Source of the DNA: Datura wrightii
Lineage: Eukaryota > Streptophyta > Magnoliopsida > Solanales > Solanaceae
Direction of reading: 5' to 3'
Length of the DNA: 64,000 bases
Assembly: GCA_035772735.1 (NCBI GenBank)
Contig: JASDFA010000019.1
Location: 67,308,001-67,372,000, forward strand
The notes beneath the pieces are model-generated. The model did no database searches, was not told the origin of the DNA, and was given only the letters and a program-made list of their open reading frames with translations. This document shows, in pieces, positions 48,082 to 59,200 of this stretch. The translations under genes and the position numbers were made by a program. The first letter of the stretch is position 1. Each line of letters starts with the position of its first letter.

Positions 48082-48628
48082 TTAGAGCTACCAGCAGAGT
48101 TAACTTTGGTGCATCCAATTCTCTATGTGTATCGATTGAAAAAGTGCATTAATGAACCAACTTTAGTTATTCCGGTAAAAAGCATTCTGGTGAAGGATAG
48201 ACTTACCTATGAGGAGGTTCAGGTTGAGATCCTTGATCTGCAGGTTCAAAAGTTAAGGAACGAGGAAGTAGCTTGGTGAAGGTTTTATGGAGAAATCATC
48301 TTGCTGAAGGGGCTACATGGGAAGCTGAAGCATATATGATGGCTAGATGCCCGCATCTTTTCCCTTCCGGCTCAGTTCCAGCATAAGGTACCAGTTTCCT
48401 CCTTAGTACTCTAGTTATTTTTAAGCCAAGTTCATGTCTCTCAGTTTCTTTCATGTTATAGCATGCATGTATTTTTATGATTCAGTTCAGTTATTTATCT
48501 CAGTTTTGAGTCAGTCACTCCGTCAGTTTTCAGTTTATAGCTTTCAGTTCTGGGATTGCAGCTCTTTCCCTATATTTTTAGCTTAGTTAGTCTCCATTCG
48601 AGGAAGAATGTTCCAAACAGGGAGATAA
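48082..48628 (+). pseudogene. H integrase end, 3' untranslated region and polypurine tract
   Basis: Resumes with ELPAELTLVHP, then VKDRLTYEEVQVEILDLQVQ and EEVAW before a stop near 48280; a shifted frame gives the last residues with ATWEA replaced by TWEAEAYM, and ARCPHLFP. This is the chromodomain-side end of the Del/Tekay integrase. Non-coding sequence follows to ATTCGAGGAAGAATGTTCC and the purine-rich CAGGGAGATAA before the 3' LTR at 48629. Confidence 0.78.
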
Positions 48629-50300
48629 TATAACACCCCATAGTTTCCTAAGACTAGACTCTGAATTTGGAATTTGATCAGCAGAAAAATATATAAAATT
48701 CCACAAAATGACTCATGGTACGAGTCATGGGGTGATGTGACAGATCGTAGGATCAGTCATGGTAAGCTTCTGGATTTTCATTTCCTAGACCACGAGCCCA
48801 CACCATGAGTCGTGGTGCATCTGCAGAGGCAGTCCTGATACGACGAGTCACAGTACGATTTGCGGGTCCCTGTAATGAGTCGTGGTAAGGAGTTGTGACA
48901 TCTATTTGAGTGGAAGGACTTAGTAGTATTGAGTTATGGTATGACTCACTATAGGTAATAAAAAGTTGTGGTGAGTGCCCGTTCTATGATGATCAGAGAA
49001 GTGGAAAGTTAGACTGGCAAGTAACGAATGGAAACCACGAGTCGTGGTAGGGAAGTATGACTCATGGTATGAGTCATGACGACTGACAGTTAGGTTTTAA
49101 AATACATCTTTTTAGTGGTATTTTTGTAACTTTATAATCTTCTAACCCCTAAATGACATTAGTTTGGTCTTTTAAAGAGTGTATTAAGGGGCTTAACCTA
49201 CATTAAGTCCTTATTCTTACAAAACGACCGTAGATTGAACATCCTCTCTCAAATCAAGCTTGAGTTCATCATCCCCTTCATCTCAATTTCTCTTGGGTTT
49301 TCAAGGAAAGTCAAATGAGCAATTTACCTAGGTTTGTAGAGTTATGAATCGAGGAAATCTTTCCACCCTCATTCCCTTTACAAGCTAAATTCCACGGTCT
49401 CTACTTCTCAAGTTCTAAATTGTGAAATTCCAGGGTTTAACCCAATTTCGTGCAATTATCCAAGATGTCTCCATGGGTCCAATTCTCTTCTATTCCATTT
49501 GGTCAAATATGGTTAGTAGGGCAGATTTAACTCTCAAATTTCACATGAATTGATAATTTTCAAGCTTATGATGATTTTTCCCTATAATAAATGATTTATG
49601 AATTTCAAGCTTATGAGCTCATTATTTCAAGTATGATGAGTTGTCAAAGTCTGCATGAATGTTTACAAATTCTTAGACTTATGATTCCATGATTTTTAGT
49701 TATGAAGTATTATTCAAGGATGTATGATTTCATGATTTGGGCAAGGCCATGTAAAGTCAAGTATGTTTCACCATGATTTTTAGCCATAGCTTACAAGATC
49801 AGTTTTACAGAGAAGTTTGGAGTCAGGACTCCTAAGAAACAGATTTATGATATGTTTTGAGAAAGTGATTATGAGAAAAAAGCATGTTTTGGAAGTAGTA
49901 TCTAGCACCGAGTAGGCCAGGGATTCTGAGGACGCAGGTCTCATAACTACGTGCCACCGTAGATATATATTCATATTCAGTACCTCTCAAGAGAGTGTTT
50001 CCCCCATTCGATGGCACACCGATGATATCACACCTTCATCGTTGTTTTCCCTAGCAAGGCTTAGGATGGCTCTTCCACTTGAGCGGGATAGTTGGGGCAT
50101 CTCATAAGCTCTATCATAATGGTGTCAGTTATAATGAAGCCTCCCATTGTTCCTCATATTTTAAGTTACTCATGTTCATGTCTTATGGTATTACGTTTTA
50201 TAGCATATTTTATCCATTGAGCAGTTTATGAGTTTTCACTTATGATTTCAAGTATGGTACACTCTATTATTTCTATTTGAAAAACCTTGGGTCATTATAT
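48629..50300 (+). repeat. H 3' LTR, part 1
   Basis: Starts TATAACACCCC (TG start changed to TA) and matches the 5' LTR from 37815. The word array is at 48705-49085. It ends GTCATTATAT, where Z enters; the 5' LTR continues from the same point as ATTATGTTCAG near 39495. Confidence 0.86.
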
Positions 50301-51833
50301 CGATAACGCTCAAACCATACCTCCTACCGAAGTATGAAGTGGACATTGTCAATAAAGAACCCAACTAGAGTTTGGAGTCGATCCCACAGAGAATACAGAA
50401 GGATGTAGAAGAACGCTTAGTATTTAAGCTTTTAAGTCAATTATATCCTAAAGGGGAATTTTTCAAAGTAATAAATATTAATGTGGAGAAATTGAATGTT
50501 GATTCCTAAGTAATGCAATTAACTAGGGTAAGCATTCCCCATGGATCCTTAACTATTTCGGGTTTTACACTATTGATCTATCCCAATACTTTACTTGTAG
50601 AACTGATAACTAGGGTTCATCCAAACGACTGGTTCGTCCCTATCGAATGACTATACTGAATCACCAGGTCAGGTCTCATGAGCGATTTCAAATTAACCAT
50701 TATCAATTTATTCCAAATTTAACTATCCTGCGACCACAACTCAAGTTAATACAATGATCATAAAAATCATGGATTTGTTGTAACTCTCTTTTCCTAATCT
50801 CTACCTCTCTAGACTCAATCAAGCAAATAACTCAGGCAAGTCCTAACATTGCGCACCGTTAAGAAACGTTTAAGTATAAAGAGAATACAATACAAGCATT
50901 TAGTATTGATTTAGAATAACTTTGTGCAAACCCTAGTTCATTAATTCACCATGGTTCCCACAACCCTAGTTGTGGTAGTCTTAGCCTATCATATTTATAA
51001 GTTAATTAATTGCATTCATAGAAAAAAGCATAAACTAATACTTACAACGATGCTAGAAAGAAACTCACTTGATTATTGCAACAATTTGGAATAACGATTC
51101 AACAATTCGTATCTCAATGTAAAACTAATTTCTCACAATGTACCTCCAAATCCTTTCTAAAACTCCAAAACATCCAACTGGGCTATTACATAAAAATAAA
51201 AGAGTATTTATAGTAGTAGATTTATGTTTTTCTTATTCCTTGACGAATTTGGTTTGGACTTTGTATCTCCTTTTCCTGGTTGAAGTGGGAGATCAATTTT
51301 GGACGTTGAACACCCTTTTTACGTCGCCTATGCCAACGCGCCAAAGTGGTTCCGCTTCACATGCCCCATTGCACTGGGAGAAGACTGCTCGTGAATGCCA
51401 TCGCGGATGGGACAGGCCCGCATCGCGCATGCCAACATGCATGGAGAAGGCCAGCATTGCGCCTGCCATCACGCGAAAATATTGGCGCCTCGCGCCTGGC
51501 CATGCGTCAATCCTGTTGCTGGTTCGTGCAGCTAGTTGAGCCGAGGTGGTGGCGCCTCGCACTGCTGGTCCTGCTGGTATGGAAGTGCACAACATATTTT
51601 TTTTCTTTCTTTTTATTCTTGCTTAGTGCATTCGTTCTTCTTCAACTTCATTCCAAACGTCTCAAACACACCCAATCCATCACTTTTAGCCTTGAAAATA
51701 TCTAATCACATGCGTTAGCAATTTTCACAAATATATAACATAAACACATGAAAACCAAACATAATTTATTCTCAAAACATAGTAAAGTATGGGCAAAATA
51801 TGTCTATGAAGTGCGTAAGTACGCCATTCATCA
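50301..51833 (-). repeat. Z 3' LTR (left copy)
   Basis: 1533 bp, CGATAACGCTC at the left end (T of TG changed to C) and ATTCATCA at the right. In element orientation it starts at 51833, with the GC-rich array at 51560-51300 and the TATAAATA box at 51205-51212 (minus strand). Open frames at 51138-51539 and 51346-51705 (plus) and 51293-51595 (minus) arise from the GC-rich array and are not genes. Confidence 0.85.
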
Positions 51834-53656
51834 AAACCCACACTTAAACTATTGTTCGTCCTCGAACAATCTACTACTTCCCTTTTCACATTTAGCACAA
51901 AATTCATCCTACGAACTGGTCTACTTACACTTAGGATCATGAGACAAATCAATGAAGCTCAAACAATTCACTCGCATGCATATAGGATTAACATTAAAAT
52001 GTCAAAGTTCAAAATCACTCAGCTTTTGAAAACTAACTCATCAAGACATATTTTGGGTCAATATGAATCATATGTAATTTTGGAAAACAAGATTTATCAA
52101 AGTCTTACCATTGTGCCTCTTACAATATGGAGAGATGCCCTTTCACACACAAGATGCAGAATAATATTAACTTGGGCATAAATACAATAAAATACACTCA
52201 CTCTCCCAAAGAACTCAACATACATGCAAAAGATGACGCATAGGCTTGCTCTTAGTATAGTATTCCACTAATAAAGAATTTTTAATCAAGGATCAATTAG
52301 GACTTGAATTTGGTTGTAATGTAAACTAAGGGATGGGTAGGAACTATTTGGCCAAGATAGTGACTAATCTCCCTAAGCACTTTAATACCTCACAACACTT
52401 TGATTTTTAAGCACATTCCTTAATTTCCCAATTTTCTCCTTATACCTCCTTTTATATTTCAATTCTTCAACTTAGGTGACTAGTGGGAATTTTTTCTTTA
52501 AACATTGATCTCATTCACACTTTTTTTTCATCATTTTTTGTCAAAGCTCTTTTTTATTTTTGTTTTCCCACTAACATCACCCTCCTTGTTTAGCAATTTT
52601 CACCCTTTTCTTTTCTTCTAATTCACCAAACTTTTTAGATTTTCCCTTCACTTCTCCACTTATGCTCCTTTCATAAAAAAAATCATTAAAGTGCTCTAGG
52701 AGTCATTTGGATCAAATACAAATCAATAGAATAAAAAGGGATTAAGCTTGTAATGTGGCTATCAAAAAAATAGGCTAAGTCTCAAACAAAGCTAACTAGG
52801 ATAATTATAATCAAGGTAGGTAAAATAGGATAAAAATAAGTCTTCCAAAGAAATGCCTTCCTAAATCCACCATTCTTATTTCGCTTTGCACACACACCGA
52901 ATAAGTTCTAGACATCAATTCACAAGCATGGAGTATATCAAAAAAATTCATACATTGGCATAAAATGATTTAATAATGGTAATCAAGATCACATAAACAC
53001 ATATATCCATATTTCATGCATAACATAATTAAGCCCAAATTTTTCATGCACAAGAGTCAAGTCCCAAAAGACTAAGCATTTCTACCTTTTTCATGTATTT
53101 TTGAGTGAATTTTATAAAGTATCAGTGATACCTAAAGTGAAGCACCTAGCATTCATAAGGTCAAAGTTATTTTTCTTCCTAATGACTAATTTACCCTTAT
53201 GACGGTCGTCATCCATCCATCATTGGGAAAAGTCATGACTCGATGACTAAAAATAAAGAAAAAAAATCTAGACTCTCTAATCGGTTCCAAGGGACTATCC
53301 ACCGGAAAAGTACCAAAAATAAAAACCGAAGGAACCCAAAATAAAATAAAACTAAAAAATATTACAAACTAACAAGAATGCATGATAAATCATAAATCCT
53401 AAAAAAACACTAGGCCTACCATATGCAAATTTAGCAATTAAGGCATGCATGGTAATATGAAGTTCACTTCTCCCACCCTACACTTAATTAGTCACATTGT
53501 CCCCAGTGCTAAAATAAATAAGCATAAAGTAATAGATTGAAAGAAGAACTTCCTGGGCCTCTACTCCTCGTTTTCAATGTTTAAGCTCATTTTTTGTTGA
53601 AAGTAATGACATATCACCTGCACACTTTAACAAATACATAAAAATAAAAAATTTAT

Positions 53657-53674
53657 CTTGGGTTGCCTCCCAAG
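53657..53674 (-). other. AGGCAA hairpin of Z
   Basis: The minus strand reads CTTGGG-AGGCAA-CCCAAG, a perfect six-base stem with a six-base loop. The A copy at 61599-61616 has the same loop but stem CACGGG/CCCGTG, so two pairs changed on both sides. Confidence 0.75.
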
Positions 53675-53880
53675 TAGTGCTTGATTTAACGTCGTGTCGC
53701 GACAAAGGTATCTTGATTACTCAGAATTCATCAAGATATCTGTTAAGACTGTGATCACATCTTGGTCACTTGATTCACCATGCTGCCCTGTGACCCATCA
53801 GAAAGTAAAAGAAAAATAAAAAATAGGAAATAAAGACTAAAAGTTAAACACAAGAAATTATTCTAATCCTAAATCGTATT

Positions 53881-53897
53881 CCCCGGCAACAGCGTCA
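53881..53897 (-). other. Z primer-binding site (tRNA-Asp)
   Basis: The minus strand reads TGACGCTGTTGCCGGGG, 15 of 17 matches to the plant tRNA-Asp complement, five bases from the 5' LTR end. Confidence 0.82.
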
Positions 53898-53902
53898 CTT
53901 TT

Positions 53903-55425
53903 TGATAATGATCAAACCATACCTCCTACTGAAGTATGAAGCGGACTTTGTCAATAAAGAACCCAACTAGAGGTTACAGTTGATCCCACAGACAATGTAG
54001 AAGGATGTGGAAGAACGCTTAGTATTTAAGCTTTTAAGTCAATTATATCCTAAAGGGGGGAATTCATAACAGTAATAAATATTAATGTGGAGAAATTGAA
54101 TGTTGATTCCAAAGTAATGCAATTAACTACGGTAAGTCTTCCCCACAAGTGCTTAACTACTTCGGATTTTACACTAGTGATCTATCCCAATACTTTACTT
54201 GTAGAACTGATAACGTGGGTTCATCCTAACGATTGGTTCTTCCCTATTGAATGACTATACTGAATCACTGGGTCAGGTCTCATGAGCGATTTCAAATTAA
54301 TCGTTATCAATTTGTCCCAAATTTAACTATCTTATGACCACAGCTCAAGCTAATACAATGATCATAAACATCAACGCTTTGTTGTATTTCTTTTTTTCTA
54401 ATCTCTACCTCTATAGTCTCAAGAAAGTAAAGAATTCGAGCAAGTCCGAACATTCCACACCGTTATGAAACTTTAAGCATGAAGAGAATACGATATAAGC
54501 ATTTAGTATTGGTTTAGAATAACTTTGTGCAAACCCTGGTTCATTAATTCACCATGTTTCCCACAACCCTAGTTGTGGTAGTCTTAGCCTATCATGTTTA
54601 TAAGTAAATTAATTGAATTCATAGACAAAAGCATAAATTAATACTTAAATGATTCTAGAAAGAAATTCGCTTGATTATTGCAACAATTTGGAAGAACAAT
54701 TCAACAATTCGTATCTCAACGTAAAACTAATATCTCAAATCTAAATTGTAAATTGTACCTCCAAATCCTTTCTAAGACTCCAAAACTTCCAACTTGTCTA
54801 TTACATAAAAATAAAAAGGTATTTATAGTAGTAGATTTAAGTTTTTCTTGTTTTTCTTGTATCTCCTTTTCCTAGTTGAAGTGGGAGATAAATTTTGGCC
54901 GTTGAACACCTTTGCTGTGTCGCCAATGCCTACGCGCCAAAATGGCGCCACGTCACACGCCCCATTGTTCCGGGAGAAGACTGCCTCGCACATGCCATCG
55001 CACATGGGACAGGGCGGCATCGCGCATGTCAACGCGCAGGAGAAGGCCCGCATTGCGCCTGCCATCGCGCGGAAAGATTAGTGCATCGAGCCTGGCCATC
55101 CGCCAATCATGTTGTTGCTTCGTGCGGCTGGTTGTGCTAAGGTCCTGGCACCTAGCACTGCTGGTCGCGCGGGTGTGGTGATGCACTATATATATTTTTT
55201 TCTCTTTAATCTTTCTTAGTGCATTCCTTCTTTTCAATTTCATTCCAAATGTCTCAAACACACCCAAATCAATCACTTTTAGCCCTAAAAATATCTAATC
55301 ACTTGTGTTAGCCATTTTCACAAATATATAACATAAACACATGCAAACACACATAATTTGTTCTTAAAACATAATAAAGTATGGGAAAAATATGTCTATG
55401 AAGTGCGTAAGTACGCCCTTCATCA
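53903..55425 (-). repeat. Z 5' LTR (right copy)
   Basis: 1523 bp. In element orientation it starts at 55425 with the GC-rich array at about 55165-54895, the TATAAATA box at 54830-54837, and ends TGATAATG at 53903. The array has 33-34 bp spacing. Open frames on both strands at 54823-55276 are array artefacts. Confidence 0.86.
54895..55165 (-). promoter_or_regulatory. Z U3 array (33-34 bp period)
   Basis: On the minus strand, successive units start GCGCGATGGC, GCGCGTTGAC, GTGCGATGGC, GAACAATGGG and GCGCGTAGGC with spacing 33, 34, 33 and 33. This is the same period and a similar phase to the V and W arrays, although Z belongs to another lineage. The TATA box follows at 54837-54830. The left LTR copy at 51300-51560 is more decayed. 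Confidence 0.7.
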
Positions 55426-55430
55426 TATGT

Positions 55431-56010
55431 TCAATTTATGATGAATATCTCATGATTATGATTACTTCAAGAATATGGATTTTAGCAGGTTGTCCTTACT
55501 CTTATGTTCTATCTTGTTTTATATTCATGATTTTAGACTATCATTTTTATTAGCATGTTTTGCTTTCTCTATATACTCAGTACATTCAAAGTATTGACCG
55601 CATACTCTATGCTATATTATTTCATGATATAGGTTCGGGCGATCAGTCTCAGCCTCGTCGTTAACCCCGTTCCTGTATCAGACCTACTCAGCTTCCCTCT
55701 GAGTCCTCATCTTCCGAAACTTTTAGTTTCAGACTCAGCGGGCTAGTTGGGGGAGTTGTCCCATCAGCTCTTCTTATGTTTAGAGGCTTCGAGACAGTTA
55801 TGTAGTAGATGATCAGCGTTGTTGACTTTTGTTTTGTCTCGTTTTTTTATGTTATATATCATATAATTCCACTTGTTTCATGTTCACATCTTACTTTCCG
55901 CTCTAGATATGTTTCTATGCATGCTTTTGTATGTTCCATGGGTTAGCTTGGAGTCCTTTGTGGCTCTAGGTCTCATTTCTCGGTATGGGGTTCAAGCTCA
56001 GTTCGTGACA
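55431..56010 (+). repeat. H 3' LTR, part 2
   Basis: Continuation after Z, starting TCAATTTATGATGAATATC and matching 39500-40119 of the 5' LTR. It ends CAGTTCGTGACA, then the target duplication TGACA and the rest of K. Confidence 0.86.
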
Positions 56011-56015
56011 TGACA

Positions 56016-57602
56016 GGAAGTTAAGTGACCCATTAAGTGCAAGAAGATGGTGAAAACTTGGAGTTTTGAAGGTCTTAATGACTGGTTAAGTGATTTGTTA
56101 AGTGCCATGACGAATCATTTAGTGGAGGCATCAAAAAAAGTCTAGAAAGTTGGAATTTCTTACTAGTGGTGATACATGGTGCATGACGACTTGTCAAGTA
56201 GCCTAACGAGTCGTTAGGTCACACGTTAGGTTTGGAAGGGCTAAATTTTTAGTTGCGTCATTAAGGGTACTTTTGTACTTTCTATATATTTAACTCCTAA
56301 ACAAAATCGTTTAAAGCTCCTAAGAAGGTATATTCTAGGGTTTTATTCATTCCTAACCCTCATTCCACTCCTAAGGCTGTAAGTTGAAGATCCATCATCT
56401 CAAGCCCTCAATCATCAAGGTTCTCATTCTTCTCCTATCTCTTGGGCATCAAACCCTAGCAAGAATTTCACCAAGCCCAGGTATGTAGGGTCATGAACGG
56501 GAAAATCCTTCCACCCTCATTCCCAATTTCATCTCTATATCATGATTTCAAGTCTCCAAGCATTATTTATTGAAATTCTAGAGTTAGACCCAATTCTCAT
56601 GAAATCTCTTTTGATCTCCTATGAATTCAAGTTTCTTATGATTCAATCCATGTATTATGGTCATGAATGCATGTTTTCTACTAAATTCCCTCATGAAATC
56701 ATGATTATCAAGTATGATAATTTTAATCAATTGCATGTAATCTTATGAATTTCAATATTATGAATCTATGATTTCAAGTTATGATGATTTACTTATATAT
56801 GTATGAATGTCATGAATCTCAAGTTTATGTATCATGTCCAACTTAGCGGCATTTTTTTCACGGCTAGTTCACGTATGACAAGTATGATTATGATTCTCAT
56901 ATTTTCTAACTAGCCCATGTAAAACAAGTATGTTTCATGATTATATCTATTAGCAATATGCATGTTCTGGGAGTGGTATCTAGCATCGAGTACACCGGGC
57001 TCAGTGCACCCAGGTCTCAGAACTATGTGACACCATAGGATAGGCGGTCCTCATTAGTAGAGAGTGTCTTTGTTGCCCCTAGCCTAAGGAGTCCTCGCTA
57101 GTTGAGAGCATCTCCCTTACGCTGCTGGGCTCATGGTTACGAGTGATATCACGCCTTTATCATCCTTTGCACTGGCAAGGCTTTGGACGGCTCCACCCAC
57201 TTGAACGAGATAGGTGGAACATCATGTGCTCAATCATGATAGTGTCGGTTATGATGAAGCCTCCCACTGTTCCTCATGTTTGAAGTTATTCATTTACAGG
57301 ATTTATGATATTATGTTTTATGGTATAATTGACCCATTAATCAAATTATGAACTTTTAGTTACGTTTTAAAACATGTAAAACCATACGCTTTTACTTTCA
57401 ATACTATAGGTCATTGTGCTTCAACTTATGATGAATAGCTTATGTTTATGACTATCTCATGATCATGATTTTAGCATGTTCTCCTTATCTCATTCAAATG
57501 CTTACTTTATACAAATGATTTCAATTTATCGTCCTACTAGCATGTTTTACTTACCTTACATACTCAATACATTCAAAGTACTAATCGTATATTCTATGCT
57601 AT
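56016..57602 (+). repeat. K LTR, part 2
   Basis: Continues the G-type LTR that began at 37701, comparable to 30200-31640 of the G 3' LTR. It contains part of the word array (ACGACTTGTCAAG, ACGAGTCGTTAGG, near 56090-56230), then TATATATT (56283-56290). It stops at TATTCTATGCTAT, where A is inserted; G and H LTRs continue from this point with ATATTATTTCATGATATAG or variants. The remaining LTR end must lie beyond A, outside the window. Confidence 0.82.
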
Positions 57603-59038
57603 TGATCTTGGGCAGATTTATATGCCCAAGTGATACTCAAATGTATCATTTTCACCTTGTTTGTTGTGCAATGTGTATATATTCTCATGTAGTTGGTAAT
57701 AAAATGCGAATTTATACTAACCAACATGATTAGCATTTGTTTTGCAGGAAAATATGATTTTTTTAGGAGCTAAAATGCATGTTGGAACAATATCGGAGTT
57801 GGACTTGGATGCGAGCGTGGAAAAGACATTGGAATGCACAAAGTATAGGGGCTCCGCGATGGAGCCGTGCCACGCTACCATCGCGGAGGCACACTGCCTG
57901 GAGAGGAAATTAAATGGTAAATTCTAGTGTGGCCTCGCGACAGCTCCGTGGCACGGAGATAGGCCTCCGCGTTGGCCTCCGTGCCACATTGAGGCTAATT
58001 TACCGGACTCTGGATTTCCAGTGAAGGTCCGCGTCCACGTCGTGTCACGGAGGCAGTGCTCCGCGTTGACCTCCGTGACACGATGCTTGTTATTCCGGGA
58101 AAAATTTCCCACTAGTATAAATAGCACACTTAGGTTTATTTTAATTAGTTCAGACATGGTGGAGCAAGGACGTGGGTTAGAAGCAGTTGAGGGACGAAAA
58201 AGCTAAGGGATTTCTTCTCTTCCTTTCTTCTTTCAATCAATTGTATGTATGATTTACACTTGTTTTAGGATGATCAATCCACAAATGAGTGGCTAATTCT
58301 CTTCCTTGCTGAGGTTTCGAACAATGGTGATGAATTTTGATTGTTAATGATATGGTTTTCTTCTTCTTCTTTCATGTTGTTCTATTAATTCTTGTTTCTA
58401 CTGCATTAATGTGTGGCCGACATTAATGTACATCTAAAAAGTCCAATTTCACTCGAGAGAGCAAGAAATTTGAAAGTTGTGAATTAATAGGGTATTGTTC
58501 TTAACTTGATTTGGGAAAATTGGGTTTTGATGTGCTTTCCTGAAAGAAATATACTTGAAATCCGTATTAGTCAGTTTAGGAACCGGAATTGTATTGCTAG
58601 GTCATAAATTGCATTTGATCACAGAAATGTAGACGGATGGTTTATGATTCTAAAGTGAAATTAAATACGAGAGTTTTAATTTCTAGGCTACTGTTCTTGG
58701 CTAGCAACATGAAGAAGAGATTAACCAAATTATTATTATAATCGAATTCATTACTTGTTCTTAACCTTGGCATGCTCATATCCATAGTTTAAATTCACAG
58801 TAAATAATTGTTAATAGTTTTAGTATATATATATTTTATAACCAAAAACTTATTTAACTTTTGGTTACGCTGTTGTTAGCATAATTAGAAGTAAGATAAG
58901 AATATAGTGTACTTAGGCAATTTTACTTATCCTGAGTCTCCTTGGATCGATACTTGGCTTACTTAGCCACTTTATTACTTGTTTGACCACGTGCACTTGC
59001 ATGTCGGTTTTTCACCTATAGCAAACACTGACCGAACA
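57603..59038 (+). repeat. A 5' LTR
   Basis: 1436 bp, TGATCTTGGGCAG to CTGACCGAACA. It has a CpG-rich palindromic word region (57840-58090), TATAAATA (58116-58123) and a presumed transcript start downstream of it. The stretch ACCACGTGCACTTGC near 58987 is shared with the X LTR end, a link between A and X. Open frames at 57476-57733, 57742-57927 and 58021-58206 lie across the LTR and have no protein support. Confidence 0.87.
57840..58123 (+). promoter_or_regulatory. A U3 palindromic array and TATA box
   Basis: Words such as CTCCGCGATGGAGCCGTGCC, CTCCGTGGCACGGAG (57944-57958, seven-base arms around one base) and CTCCGCGTTGACCTCCGTG recur about 240-480 nt from the LTR start. TATAAATA follows at 58116. 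Similar words recur in the element interior at 61861-62014. Confidence 0.65.
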
Positions 59039-59044
59039 AGTTTT

Positions 59045-59061
59045 TGGCGTCGTTGCCGGGG
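59045..59061 (+). other. A primer-binding site (tRNA-Asp)
   Basis: TGGCGTCGTTGCCGGGG matches the complement of the plant tRNA-Asp 3' end (TGGCGCCGTTGCCGGGG) at 16 of 17 bases, six bases after the LTR. Confidence 0.9.
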
Positions 59062-59200
59062 AGACTAGGCAATTGGTGAAATTGTGTTAAGTGTAAATTT
59101 ACTGTATTTTTGTTTTATTTTCTTAAGTGTTGACGACTTGGTCTTAGCCTGTATTTTGCAGACTTGATTTCTGTGAACACTGGCAAGGGACAAAGAGCTG

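Larger units (their letters stand above)
51834..53902 (-). other. Z interior without genes; hairpin and purine tract
   Basis: Beside the left LTR the minus strand ends in TTGTTCGAGGACGAACAATAG and then TTTAAGTGTGGGTTT, the polypurine region. The plus strand is pyrimidine-rich at about 52420-52680, as in Y. The AGGCAA hairpin is at 53657-53674, and ATTGTCCCCAGTGC near 53495-53510 is shared with E in altered form. The primer site is at 53881-53897. Nothing in 51834-53902 reads as a known protein on either strand. Confidence 0.7.
50301..55425 (-). mobile_element. Z: non-autonomous Athila/Tat-type element in the H 3' LTR
   Basis: LTRs 50301-51833 and 53903-55425 on the minus strand, with interior 51834-53902. 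Flanks are TATAT (50296-50300) and TATGT (55426-55430); the uninterrupted site in the H 5' LTR reads TATGTTC, so this is a five-base duplication with one later change. A tRNA-Asp primer site is next to the right LTR. No coding domain is found in the 2.1 kb interior: gag, protease and pol are all missing, so it depended on other elements for movement. Confidence 0.87.
37815..56010 (+). mobile_element. H: chromovirus LTR retrotransposon inside K, carrying X and Z
   Basis: Flanked by TGACA on both sides. 5' LTR 37815-40119, tRNA-iMet primer site, gag, protease, reverse transcriptase, RNase H, integrase (split by X), polypurine tract, and 3' LTR 48629-50300 plus 55431-56010 (split by Z). Without X and Z it is about 9.6 kb, near full length for this lineage. 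All pol domains are recognisable but broken by stops, frameshifts and active-site changes. It is the most complete chromovirus in the window. Confidence 0.9.

Noticed and set aside
51138..51705. Open frames of 100-133 codons on both strands near the Z left LTR, and the equivalents at 54823-55276
   Set aside because: Same cause: the GC-rich U3 array of Z. Frames are not kept between the two LTR copies.
57742..58206. Open frames in the A LTR as a possible captured gene
   Set aside because: They span the palindromic array and the TATA box and do not resemble proteins. The LTR explanation is sufficient.
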